A stretch of DNA of 64,000 nt, from NCBI RefSeq assembly GCF_900111175.1, contig NZ_FOGI01000006.1, forward strand, positions 314,980 through 378,979, in the 5' to 3' direction. Below the pieces are notes generated by a model that made no database searches, was not told where the DNA came from, and was given only the letters and a program-made list of their open reading frames with translations. Source of the DNA: Actinokineospora terrae (lineage in GTDB: Bacteria > Actinomycetota > Actinomycetes > Mycobacteriales > Pseudonocardiaceae). Below are positions 31,005 through 40,272 of this stretch, piece by piece; positions within the stretch are counted from its first letter, which is position 1; each line of letters opens with the position of its first letter. The position numbers and the translations under genes are program-made.

Positions 31005-32015
31005 ATGGACCCCGTGGCGGCGTTGAAGCAGATCGCGCTGTACCTGGAGCGCGCGGGTGAGGCGACGCAGAAGGTGCGCGCGTTCCGGCGGGCCGCGGCC
31101 AAGGTCGCCGAGATCGATCCCGACGAGCTCACCGCCAGGGCCACCGCCGGGACGCTGACCGACCTGCCCGGGATCGGCAACTCGATCGCGCTGGTCATCG
31201 CCGAGTCGGTGATGGGCGGCGAGCCCAGCTACCTGCTGAACCTGATGGAGAAGCAGTCCGCGCCGGTGGCGGGCGGTGGCGCCCTGCGCGCGGCGTTGCG
31301 CGGCGACTGCCACACCCACTCCGACTGGTCCGACGGCGGCAGCCCCATCCGGGAGATGGCGGAGGCGGCGATCGCACTCGGCCACGAGTGGATCGCGCTC
31401 ACCGACCACTCGCCGCGGCTGCGCGTCGCCAACGGCCTCAGCGCCGAGCGGCTGCGCCGCCAGCTGGAGGTGGTGGCCGAGCTGAACGTGGAGCTGGCGC
31501 CGTTCCTGATCCTCACCGGCATCGAGGTCGACATCCTGCTCGACGGGTCGCTCGACCAAGAGCCCGAGCTGCTGGCCCAGCTCGACGTCGTGGTCGCCAG
31601 CGTGCACTCCAAGCTGCGGATGCCCCGGGCCGAGATGACCGAGCGGATGCTCACCGCGGTGGCCAACCCGCACGTCGACGTCCTCGGGCACTGCACCGGG
31701 CGGCTGGTGGTCGGCAAGGGCAGGCCGGAGTCGGAGTTCGACGCGGCCGCGGTGTTCACGGCGTGCGCCGAGCACGGGGTGGCGGTGGAGATCAACTCGC
31801 GCCCGGAGCGGCTCGACCCGCCGCTGCGGCTGCTGCGCGCGGCCGTCGAGCACGGCTGCCGGTTCGCGATCGACACCGACGCGCACGCCCCCGGCCAGCT
31901 CGACTGGCTGCCGCACGGCTGCGAGCGCGCCGAGCTGTGCGGCATCGGACCGGAGCGGGTCATCAACACCAAGACCGCCGACGACCTGCTCGCCGACCTC
32001 GCCGCGCGCGGTTAA
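31005..32015 (+). CDS. PHP-domain phosphoesterase with N-terminal helix-hairpin-helix
   Basis: A 336-residue protein that looks like PolX without its polymerase. Residues about 1-75 are the helical DNA-contact region (RAFRRAAAKVAEID, then LTDLPGIGNSIALVIAE, a helix-hairpin-helix). Residues about 98-330 are the PHP metal-phosphoesterase: GDCHTHSDWSDG, LTDHSPR, GIEVDIL, VVASVHS, LGHCTGR and DTDAHAP, giving the complete metal set. Nuclease or phosphatase activity is likely. No nucleotidyltransferase motif is present. ATG 31005 follows TACCTATGG and may be leaderless. Confidence 0.87.
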   Translation: MDPVAALKQIALYLERAGEATQKVRAFRRAAAKVAEIDPDELTARATAGTLTDLPGIGNSIALVIAESVMGGEPSYLLNLMEKQSAPVAGGGALRAALRGDCHTHSDWSDGGSPIREMAEAAIALGHEWIALTDHSPRLRVANGLSAERLRRQLEVVAELNVELAPFLILTGIEVDILLDGSLDQEPELLAQLDVVVASVHSKLRMPRAEMTERMLTAVANPHVDVLGHCTGRLVVGKGRPESEFDAAAVFTACAEHGVAVEINSRPERLDPPLRLLRAAVEHGCRFAIDTDAHAPGQLDWLPHGCERAELCGIGPERVINTKTADDLLADLAARG

Positions 32016-32069
32016 ACCGGCAACAGGGGACCGGCCGCGCGCCCGCCCACGTGTGCGAGAGTGGTGCGC

Positions 32070-32504
32070 ATGGCGCTGCGGCAGGTGGACGAGGTTGCCG
32101 AGACCGAGGTGGCCGCGCGAGCCCTCGGCCTGGTCCTCACCAGGGCGAACACCGACGTCTACCCCAGGGTCCCGCCGATGCAGCTGCGCGCGCTGCACTT
32201 CGTGGAGTCCCTCGAACCGGTCAACCTGACCCGGCTGACCGAGGAACTGGGCACCATCCCGTCCTCCACCAGCCGGCTGTGCGACCGCCTGCAGGCCGCG
32301 GGTCTGCTCGACCGCCGCCCCGCCACCACCGACCGCCGCGAGGTCGAGATCGTCCTCACCGTCACCGGCCGCGAACTCCTCGACCGGCTGCGCGCAGCCC
32401 GCCGAGCCGACCTGGCCGAGGTCCTCGCCGCCATGCCGCCGCAGTCGCGGGCCGCGCTCCTGCACGGCCTGCGCGAGTTCACCGCCGCGACGCACCGCCG
32501 CTGA
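32070..32504 (+). CDS. MarR-family transcriptional regulator
   Basis: A 144-residue winged-helix regulator. PVNLTRLTEELGTIPSSTSRLCDRL is the recognition helix region, and DRRPATTDRREVEIVLTVTG is the MarR wing with its conserved Asp-Arg-Arg. The target and ligand are unknown. ATG 32070 is chosen; GTG 32061 is in frame three codons earlier. Its 3' end overlaps the convergent P-loop gene by 26 bp. Confidence 0.85.
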   Translation: MALRQVDEVAETEVAARALGLVLTRANTDVYPRVPPMQLRALHFVESLEPVNLTRLTEELGTIPSSTSRLCDRLQAAGLLDRRPATTDRREVEIVLTVTGRELLDRLRAARRADLAEVLAAMPPQSRAALLHGLREFTAATHRR

Positions 32505-32973
32505 CCAGCTCGGCCAGGCGGGCGACCACCTCGTCGAGCGGCGCCCGGGTGTCGATCTCGACGGTCGCCGAGGCACGCAGGAGCGGCTCGACCTCGGCCG
32601 TGTCCGCGGCGATCCTGGCCCGCTCCTCGGGGGTCTTGCCGTACGGGTTCGTCTCGCGGGCGGCGACGCGTTCGAGCATCACCGGCAGCGGCGCGGAGAG
32701 CAGCACGACCTCGGCGAACCGGGGGTAGAACCGGGCCTGGTTGAGCACCGTCCCGGCGATGACGAGCGGCTCACCGGACCGCTCGTGCTCAGCGATCAGC
32801 GCGTCGATCCGCTCCTCGCGCCACTGCGGCTCACTCGTGCCATCCGGCAGCGGGAGATCCGCGACCCAGCCCCCGTGGTCGGTGTCGACCACCCGGTACC
32901 CGAGCCGCGCCAACCCACCCAGCGCGGCCGACTTGCCGACACCGGACATGCCCGTCACCAGGACCACGGCCAC
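32479..32973 (-). CDS. P-loop nucleotide kinase-like ATPase
   Basis: A 164-residue AAA/kinase-fold protein. It has Walker A VTGMSGVGKSA near the N-terminus, then YRVVDTDHGGW (typical of shikimate- or gluconate-kinase-like substrate sites). A lid region ARETNPYGKTPEERARI and a C-terminal VEIDTRAPLDEVVARLAEL follow. The substrate is unknown. GTG 32973 is chosen because GGAG stands 6 nt upstream; ATG 33012 is the longer alternative. Confidence 0.8.
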   Translation of the reverse strand: MAVVLVTGMSGVGKSAALGGLARLGYRVVDTDHGGWVADLPLPDGTSEPQWREERIDALIAEHERSGEPLVIAGTVLNQARFYPRFAEVVLLSAPLPVMLERVAARETNPYGKTPEERARIAADTAEVEPLLRASATVEIDTRAPLDEVVARLAELVSGGASRR

Positions 32974-33074
32974 GTTGATCTCCACACCCGTTCTGAGCAG
33001 CTCCCGATGCACAGCCTATCGAGGCGGGGCGACAGGACGCGGTGTGTGCGGGGGCGGCCTGTGGACAACTCGTC

Positions 33075-35468
33075 CTAGTCCGGTTTCTTGGACTTGCGCT
33101 GCGGGGACACGACCGACCGGGGCAGCAGGCGTCCCTTCCAGTCCAGGGGGGAGGACTTGCGCATGCCGGACACGACCTCGTCGAACGCGCGGCCCAGTTC
33201 CGGGTCGCGTTCCGCGTGACCCCCGTACCAGGACCGCTCGACGGAGTTGACCACCGTCCGCAGGGCCTGCTTCGAGCCGTCGTCCAGGCTGTGCTCCTTC
33301 GCCAGGCGGCGGGCGGCGGTGCGGACGGTGTCGGTGTCCGAGGTCTCCGCGCCCCGGTCCCAGGACTCCGCCATCAGCTCCGTCCACGCCGCGGTGGCCG
33401 CGTCCTCGCTGGACAGGGCGGTGCGTCGGCGTCGGCGGCGCTGGTCGCGGACCGTGGCGGGGATGGCGGAGAGGGCGAGGACCACCAACAGGGCGCTGAG
33501 CCACCACGACAGCAGGGACAGCAGGAACACGCCCGCCCCCAACACCGCGACGATGGCGAACGGTCTGGCCGCGGGCCTGCCCCCGGCCGTCGCGAGGATC
33601 GACAGCAGGACCGCGACGATGCCCAGGCCGATGCCGGTCCAGGCCTGCCACGGCCACGCCGAGTCGGTCGAGCCGCCCGGGCCGAGCCTGCCCGCCTGCT
33701 GGTCCGGGTCGGGCCGTTCACTGCGGGGGGCGGCGGTAGTGCTGGCCGAGCCCGTGGGGACGGTTTCCGTGGTGATGCTCGTCGACGGGCGGGTGCTGGT
33801 GTCGGAGCTGACGTAAGGGGGCTCGTAGGCGCGACCGTCAGCGAGGGGGGTGGGGTCGAAGGTGACCCAACCTTGGCCGGGGAAGAAGACCTCGACCCAC
33901 GCGTGGGCGTCCTGCGTGGTGATCGACCGGTAGTCGCCGGACAGGAAGCCCGCCGTGTAGCCGATGGCGACACGGGACGGGATGCCCGCCGCGCGGGCCA
34001 GGATGGCCATGGCGGAGGCGTACTGCTCGCAGTAGCCCACCTTGGAGTTGAACAGGAACTCCTTGAGGGCGTTCTCGTCGCTGGTGAGCGCGGTCTGCGT
34101 CTTGTACTGGAAGCCGTTGGTGGTCGCGAAGTACTTCTGCAGCGCCATCGTCTTGTCGAACACCGACTGCTGGTTGTTGGTGAGCAGCTTGGCCAGCGTC
34201 ACCACCTCGGCGTCGATCCCGTCCGCGGACAGGTACACCGGGTCGATCTCGTCGTAGTCGGTGCTCGTCAGGCGCAACTGGTCGGCGCTCGGCTGGGTCA
34301 GGTCGGCGTCCTCGACGTACCGGTCGAGCTTGCGCATGCTGTGCGAGAACACCATGCCGCCCGCCTGGTCGTAGAACATGCCCTCCGGCAGGTCGCGCAG
34401 GTTGCGGGGGGTGCCGTAGACCGGCGCCCACAGGTCCTCGTAGTTGACCGGCTCGATCTCGATCCTGGTGACCTCGCCCTGGCCGTCGTCGCCCGGCGCG
34501 AGCGGCAGGGCGAGCCCGGCGGGGACGTTGTTGGGCAGCGCGTCCGCGGCCACCCAGCCACCGTCGCGCTCGTAGCGGGGCAGGGTGATCGCGCGCAGGT
34601 AGCGGCTGTCGTTGCCCAGACCGCGCACCCGCAGCAGCTCCACGTTGCTGCCCTGGTCGAGCATGCCGCGCAGCTTCGTGAACGGCTTCAACGCCAACCC
34701 GCCGCCGCTACCGCCGCCGTTGCCGCCACCGGGCAGGCTGCCGACGGTCCCGATCCAGGTGATCAGCGTGCCCGCGAGCAGACCGAGCACCAGCGCGGAC
34801 GAGACCATCGCGACCGGCGACCCCACGCCCGTGCCCGTGGTGGGCAGCGCGGGCCGGTTGCGCCACAACCGGTGCCGGTGCGTCCCGTCGACCGCGAGCA
34901 GCGCCGCGAACGAACTCGCGCCGAGCACGAACGACCACCAGGGCAGCAGCTCGTCGGCCAGCGAGGCGGGCACCGCGTACACGCACAGCAGCACCAGGCC
35001 GCACGCCGCCGGGGCGCCCGCGGCCACCGCCAGGGTGTCGACCAGCACCGCGACCAGCCCGATCGCGATCACTACCAGGCACAGCACCGGTCTCGTCTCG
35101 GCCACCGGCGGCACCCCCGTGCGCACCGCCTCCACCGAGTCGCTGAGCACGGACCCGAGGTCGTCGAGCGCGTCCGGGCCGGGGAAGATCCCCAGCACCC
35201 CGCTGTCGGTGAACAACGCGACCAGCAGGAACAGCAATCCCACCAGCTGCGCCACCCCGACCAGCAGCGTCGGGACCCGCATCGCCCGCAGCCCCAGGCC
35301 GATCGCGGTCACCACGATCACCGCGACACCGGCGTGACCCAGCCACCTCGCGCCGGAGATGACCCCCGACAGCGCCGTCGACGCGCACAGCGTGGTCACC
35401 GCCGCCACCACCGGGGTGACCGTGGTCGACCATTGCGCCCGCACGGCGGGCGGCGGCTGCTCACTCAT
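33075..35468 (-). CDS. Transglutaminase-domain membrane protein (TgpA-like)
   Basis: A 797-residue membrane protein. About seven hydrophobic segments occupy the first 260 residues, then an external region with a transglutaminase-like core. The catalytic Cys is in GYCEQYASAMAILARAAGIPSR, His in QDAHAWVEVFFPG and Asp in VTFDPTP. A last membrane segment and a Lys/Arg-rich cytoplasmic tail follow. This fits the TgpA/DUF3488 architecture. It is the third gene of a MoxR-DUF58-transglutaminase operon; the start ATG 35468 overlaps the DUF58 stop by 4 bp. The cluster is thought to act in envelope protein processing, but its role is not established. Confidence 0.9.
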   Translation of the reverse strand: MSEQPPPAVRAQWSTTVTPVVAAVTTLCASTALSGVISGARWLGHAGVAVIVVTAIGLGLRAMRVPTLLVGVAQLVGLLFLLVALFTDSGVLGIFPGPDALDDLGSVLSDSVEAVRTGVPPVAETRPVLCLVVIAIGLVAVLVDTLAVAAGAPAACGLVLLCVYAVPASLADELLPWWSFVLGASSFAALLAVDGTHRHRLWRNRPALPTTGTGVGSPVAMVSSALVLGLLAGTLITWIGTVGSLPGGGNGGGSGGGLALKPFTKLRGMLDQGSNVELLRVRGLGNDSRYLRAITLPRYERDGGWVAADALPNNVPAGLALPLAPGDDGQGEVTRIEIEPVNYEDLWAPVYGTPRNLRDLPEGMFYDQAGGMVFSHSMRKLDRYVEDADLTQPSADQLRLTSTDYDEIDPVYLSADGIDAEVVTLAKLLTNNQQSVFDKTMALQKYFATTNGFQYKTQTALTSDENALKEFLFNSKVGYCEQYASAMAILARAAGIPSRVAIGYTAGFLSGDYRSITTQDAHAWVEVFFPGQGWVTFDPTPLADGRAYEPPYVSSDTSTRPSTSITTETVPTGSASTTAAPRSERPDPDQQAGRLGPGGSTDSAWPWQAWTGIGLGIVAVLLSILATAGGRPAARPFAIVAVLGAGVFLLSLLSWWLSALLVVLALSAIPATVRDQRRRRRRTALSSEDAATAAWTELMAESWDRGAETSDTDTVRTAARRLAKEHSLDDGSKQALRTVVNSVERSWYGGHAERDPELGRAFDEVVSGMRKSSPLDWKGRLLPRSVVSPQRKSKKPD

Positions 35469-36730
35469 GTCCCGGCTCCCGCGATCATCGTGTCGCCGCG
35501 CCGGTTGCCGGTGCGGCAGACCCCGGCCCACACCTGGGTCATCGGCACGTCCGGCCGCGCGATCGTGACCCCCCACCCGGCACCCGCGAGCAGGCTCGCC
35601 GCCGCCGTCGGGTCCACGTCCGGGCCGTCGCCGGTGCCCCACGCCGGGGTGTCGAGCAGCACCGCGAGGCTGCGCGTGCCCCGGGTGCGGTAGCGGATCA
35701 GCTGGCTGACCGACTCCGGCGTCGCCGCGCCGAGCACCGCGATCAGCTCCTGGCCGTGCCCGGGATCGGCCGGGCACGAGATGTCGCGCTGGTGCACCGG
35801 CTGCAGCGCGGCCAGCGCGTCGAGCACCGCGGTGTCGCTGTGCGCGCCGTCGCCCGCGTCGCTGACCAGCACCCCGCCGGTCTCGGTGACCAGCCGGATC
35901 TGGTGGCCGTGGCGGTGCAGGTGCACGCACACGCTCGCGGCGAAGGACACCGCCCACTCCAGGCTCGACCCGGCGCCCGCGCCGCGGTGCCCGGCGACCC
36001 TGCGGTCGAGCAGCACGGTGGTGCCGCCGCGCCACGGGCTCTCCTCGACCCGCACCATCATCTCGTCGCGCTTGGCGGTCGAGCGCCAGTGCACCTTGCG
36101 CAGGTCGTCGCCCTGCCGGTACGGCCGGACCACCGCGTCGTCCTCGCCCTGGCCCGCGTTGAGCCGCACGGACCCGTCGTCACCGGAGCCGAGCCCGGAC
36201 CCGCCCGGCACCCCGGCCAGCCGCACCACCCTGGGCACGACCACCATCCGGGACGTGCCCGCCAGCTCGCGCTCGAACTCCGCGAGCCCGAACGGGTCGG
36301 TGACGGTCGCCTTCAACGGGCCGATCTGCTGGATACCGCGCAACATCGGTTGCAGCGTGTATCGCAGCTGCGTCCCCGTGTGGCGGGGCAGGTGTTCGAT
36401 GAGGAACCGGGGCTTGCCGCCCAGCGCGTACGGCACCCCGTCGGAGACAAGCAAACCGACCGTGGGCAGCCTGCCGGTGCTCTGCACAGACAGCGCCACC
36501 TCCGCCCGACCCCCCACTGGGACCCGGACAGGGGAGATGTGTCGCTGCGCCCGTAAGCCCACCCGGGACACGGCAGTCACCACGCACACCAACAGCGGTA
36601 GCGCGACCACGAACACCGACACGCGCATCAGGTCGCGCTCGTTGAGCACGACCGAGCACACCGCGGCAGCGAGCCCGGCCGCGATCAGGCACCGTCCTCG
36701 GGTGGTCAGTCCCGACAGGGCTCCGGGCAT
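35465..36730 (-). CDS. DUF58 domain protein
   Basis: A 421-residue protein with two N-terminal membrane segments (residues about 12-52), then a region with DPFGLAEFERELA and the DUF58 signature VRPYRQGDDLRKVHWRSTAKRDEMMVRVEE. The C-terminal half resembles a von Willebrand A-type fold with an altered metal site. DUF58 proteins accompany MoxR ATPases as likely client or adaptor proteins. It starts 9 bp after the moxR stop and overlaps the transglutaminase gene. Confidence 0.9.
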   Translation of the reverse strand: MPGALSGLTTRGRCLIAAGLAAAVCSVVLNERDLMRVSVFVVALPLLVCVVTAVSRVGLRAQRHISPVRVPVGGRAEVALSVQSTGRLPTVGLLVSDGVPYALGGKPRFLIEHLPRHTGTQLRYTLQPMLRGIQQIGPLKATVTDPFGLAEFERELAGTSRMVVVPRVVRLAGVPGGSGLGSGDDGSVRLNAGQGEDDAVVRPYRQGDDLRKVHWRSTAKRDEMMVRVEESPWRGGTTVLLDRRVAGHRGAGAGSSLEWAVSFAASVCVHLHRHGHQIRLVTETGGVLVSDAGDGAHSDTAVLDALAALQPVHQRDISCPADPGHGQELIAVLGAATPESVSQLIRYRTRGTRSLAVLLDTPAWGTGDGPDVDPTAAASLLAGAGWGVTIARPDVPMTQVWAGVCRTGNRRGDTMIAGAGT

Positions 36731-36739
36731 CCGATCCCC

Positions 36740-37876
<1,137 letters not shown>

Positions 37877-38415
37877 GCGACCTCCTGGTGTTCCTCGGCG
37901 GCTGACCGAAGTTCTTCGGCGCCGACCGCCTACCGCCGCCACCGGTGTTCCGGGCGCGGTCGGGCTCGGCGCGCGGCCCCCCACGTGCTCGCCACCACAT
38001 CGGCGTGGCCGCGACAGCCTGCCACGGAGTGTGTCAAACGAGGGCGAAGTACCCAACGCCTTCCACTGGGGTGACCGCGCGACGGGTGGCCATCGCCCCG
38101 GCTCGCGCCCAAGGATAGGCCGCCGCGCGGCCGTGCGGTCACGATCGTGTCCACGCCCGCGACGTGCTGTTGTGGATCTTGTCACGGCACCGGTGCGCGG
38201 GTCGGCGGTGGCCGCCCCGCGCACCGGGCCGCCGCCGGGGCCCCAGCGGCGGCGATGACGGTCGGTGATCGGTCGGCGACACCCCGAGCGGTACCCGAAC
38301 GGGTGAGCACGGCCGCGTTCCCCACCGCGCCCCACCGGAGCGCTCCCACCGCCACCACAACGCCCCACGCAGGGCTTTGACATGCGGTTCGGGCCGGATA
38401 GCGCGCCCGATTTAT

Positions 38416-38427
38416 CCGTTATAACGG
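38416..38427. promoter_or_regulatory. AT-centred 12-bp palindrome CCGTTATAACGG
   Basis: A perfect palindrome containing TATAAC, which stands out in this GC-rich gap. It lies 34 bp after a TTGACA hexamer (38377-38382) and 113 bp before the mraZ -35. It could be an operator or part of an upstream promoter. Confidence 0.35.
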
Positions 38428-38539
38428 CATGGGCGCGATGGTGGGACCCGGTCGTGCCCCCACCGCCCCCCACATCCACCCCAGCGGCTCTAGCTGCGAA
38501 AACGCCGAACCGGCCGGTCCGAATCCCGCGCGATTCGCG

Positions 38540-38567
38540 TTGACTGTGGTGAAAAGTGGGGTACTGT
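38540..38567 (+). promoter_or_regulatory. mraZ promoter
   Basis: TTGACT (38540-38545) and TACTGT (38562-38567), spaced by 16 bp, resemble a SigA promoter. Transcription should begin near 38574. It is overlapped by the MraZ repeats, so repression by exclusion of RNA polymerase is expected. Confidence 0.6.
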
Positions 38568-38581
38568 GGCGCCAAGTGGGG
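38546..38581. promoter_or_regulatory. MraZ operator: four 10-bp-spaced GTGG repeats
   Basis: GTGGTG (38546), GTGGGG (38556), GTGGCG (38566) and GTGGGG (38576) repeat with an exact 10-bp period. This matches the direct-repeat operator (TGGGN every 10 bp) bound by MraZ in other bacteria. It covers the spacer and -10 of the mraZ promoter, so autorepression is expected. Confidence 0.75.
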
Positions 38582-38636
38582 CAGACGGGGGCCCCACGAC
38601 CGATCCGACCGGTTCGGTGGGAGGTGGGTGTGGCGG

Positions 38637-39068
38637 ATGTTCCTCGGCACGCACACCCCCAGGCTCGACGACAAAGGGCGGCTCACGCTGCCCGCCAAGT
38701 TCCGGGAAGCGCTCGCGGGTGGGTTGATGGTCACGAAGGGTCAGGATCACTGCCTTTACGTGTTCCCACGCGCGGAGTTCGAGGAGATGGCACGCAAGGT
38801 CGCCGCGGCACCCCTGACGAACGAGGCGGTCCGCGCCTACCAGCGGTACCTGTTCGCCGGAACCGACGAGCAGCGACCGGACGGGCAGGGGCGGGTCGCG
38901 ATCGCGCCTGAGCTGCGCAAGTACGCGGGGCTCAGCAAGGACTGCGTGGTCATCGGCGCGATCACCAGGTTGGAGATCTGGGACGCGCAGGCGTGGCAGA
39001 CCTACCTGGACGAGCACGAGGACAGCTACTCCCAGGCCCGGGAGGAGGTCCTGCCCGGCGTGTTCTGA
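38637..39068 (+). CDS. mraZ: Transcriptional regulator MraZ
   Basis: A ring-forming DNA-binding protein that represses its own division/cell-wall cluster. The 143-residue protein has two SpoVT-AbrB-like swapped-hairpin repeats: FLGTHTPRLDDKGRLTLPAKFR and GTDEQRPDGQGRVAIAPELR, each with the DxxGR loop. ATG 38637 gives the canonical MFLGT start and usual length. An upstream in-frame extension would run through the operator. The gene lies at the head of the cluster. Confidence 0.95.
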   Translation: MFLGTHTPRLDDKGRLTLPAKFREALAGGLMVTKGQDHCLYVFPRAEFEEMARKVAAAPLTNEAVRAYQRYLFAGTDEQRPDGQGRVAIAPELRKYAGLSKDCVVIGAITRLEIWDAQAWQTYLDEHEDSYSQAREEVLPGVF

Positions 39069-39315
39069 CGCGGAGCGCGGGGCGCGGGTGCCGTGAGGCC
39101 TCGGTCCGCTCGCCTTCGGCCCTGGCACACCTTCCCCGGTGCCAGGTCCGACGAGCGGGCGGGGACCTGGCGGCACCCGGTGCTCATTTCGGGCGGGGTG
39201 ACCTGGTGCGGAGAGGGGTGGTTGCCATGGCGGCGCGGCGCGCGTCCGGTGTGGCTGGTCGCGTGCGTGGGGCCGGTATGTGCGGGACCCGGGTGTGCTG
39301 GTCTGGGGTGTGCCG

Positions 39316-40272
39316 GTGACGGATCGACCCAGCCACGAGCCGGTCCTGGTGCGGCGGGTGCTGGAACTGCTGCACCCGGCCATCGCCGACCGCCCCGCCG
39401 TCCTGGTGGACGCCACCCTCGGCCTCGGCGGGCACTCCGACGCCCTGCTCTCGGCCCACCCCCGGCTCACCCTGATCGGCCTGGACCGCGACCCCAACGC
39501 CCTCGCCCTCTCCGGCGAGCGCCTGGCCCGCCACGGCGACCGGGTGCACCTGGTGCACACCGTCTACGACGGACTCCCCGAGGCCCTGGTCGGCCTGGGA
39601 CTGTCGCGTGTGGATGGCGTGCTGTTCGACCTCGGCGTGTCCTCGATGCAGCTGGACGTGGCCGAGCGCGGCTTCGCCTACGCCAGGGACGCGCCGCTGG
39701 ACATGCGCATGGACCAGACCACCGGGCAGACCGCGGCCGACGTGCTCAACGGCTACTCGGTGGGAGACCTGGCCAGGGTGCTGCGCGAGTACGGCGAGGA
39801 GCGCTTCGCAGGCCGCATCGCCCGCGCCGTGGTCACCGAGCGCGAGCGCGAGCCGTTCACCACCAGCGCCCGCCTCGTCGAACTGCTCTACGACGCGGTC
39901 CCCGCCGCGAGCAGGCGCACCGGCGGCCACCCGGCCAAGCGCACCTTCCAGGCGCTGCGCATCGAGGTCAACGCCGAACTCGACGTGCTGCGCCGCGCCA
40001 TCCCGGCCGCGCTGACCGCGCTGTCGGTCGGTGGCCGGATCGTGGTCGAGGCCTACCAGTCGCTGGAGGACCGCATCGTCAAGCGGGCCATCACCGAGTT
40101 GGCCAAGTCCACCGCGCCGCACGGGCTGCCGGTGGAACTGCCCGAGCACGCCCCGCAACTGCGCCTGCTCACCCGCGGCGCCGAGGTGGCCGACGAGACC
40201 GAGGTCGCCGCCAATCCCCGCGCGCAGTCAGTCCGGCTCCGCGCCGCCGAACGCGTCCGGGAGGCACCGTGA
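39316..40272 (+). CDS. rsmH: 16S rRNA m4C1402 methyltransferase RsmH
   Basis: Methylates N4 of C1402 in the 16S rRNA decoding centre. The 318-residue protein has the SAM motif LVDATLGLGGHSDALL, then LIGLDRDPNAL, VLFDLGVSSMQLD and DMRMDQTTGQTAAD, all RsmH hallmarks, with the KRTFQALRIEVNAEL block later. GTG 39316 gives VTDRPSHEPVLV, the usual family start. The stop overlaps the ftsL start (GTGA, 40269-40272). A 247-bp gap separates it from mraZ. Confidence 0.95.
   Translation: MTDRPSHEPVLVRRVLELLHPAIADRPAVLVDATLGLGGHSDALLSAHPRLTLIGLDRDPNALALSGERLARHGDRVHLVHTVYDGLPEALVGLGLSRVDGVLFDLGVSSMQLDVAERGFAYARDAPLDMRMDQTTGQTAADVLNGYSVGDLARVLREYGEERFAGRIARAVVTEREREPFTTSARLVELLYDAVPAASRRTGGHPAKRTFQALRIEVNAELDVLRRAIPAALTALSVGGRIVVEAYQSLEDRIVKRAITELAKSTAPHGLPVELPEHAPQLRLLTRGAEVADETEVAANPRAQSVRLRAAERVREAP

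Larger units (their letters stand above)
37877..38636. other. 760-bp gap between moxR and mraZ
   Basis: I find no convincing gene here. It must hold the moxR promoter at its left end; a TTGACA-like hexamer read on the minus strand lies near 38032-38037. On the plus strand there is a TTGACA (38377-38382), a 12-bp palindrome (38416-38427) and then the mraZ promoter with its operator (38540-38581). The 150 bp left of 38377 are GC-rich with no clear structure. Confidence 0.6.

Noticed and set aside
39069..39315. Gene in the gap between mraZ and rsmH
   Set aside because: An open frame continues through it on the plus strand, but only as an out-of-frame shadow of rsmH, without a start signal of its own.
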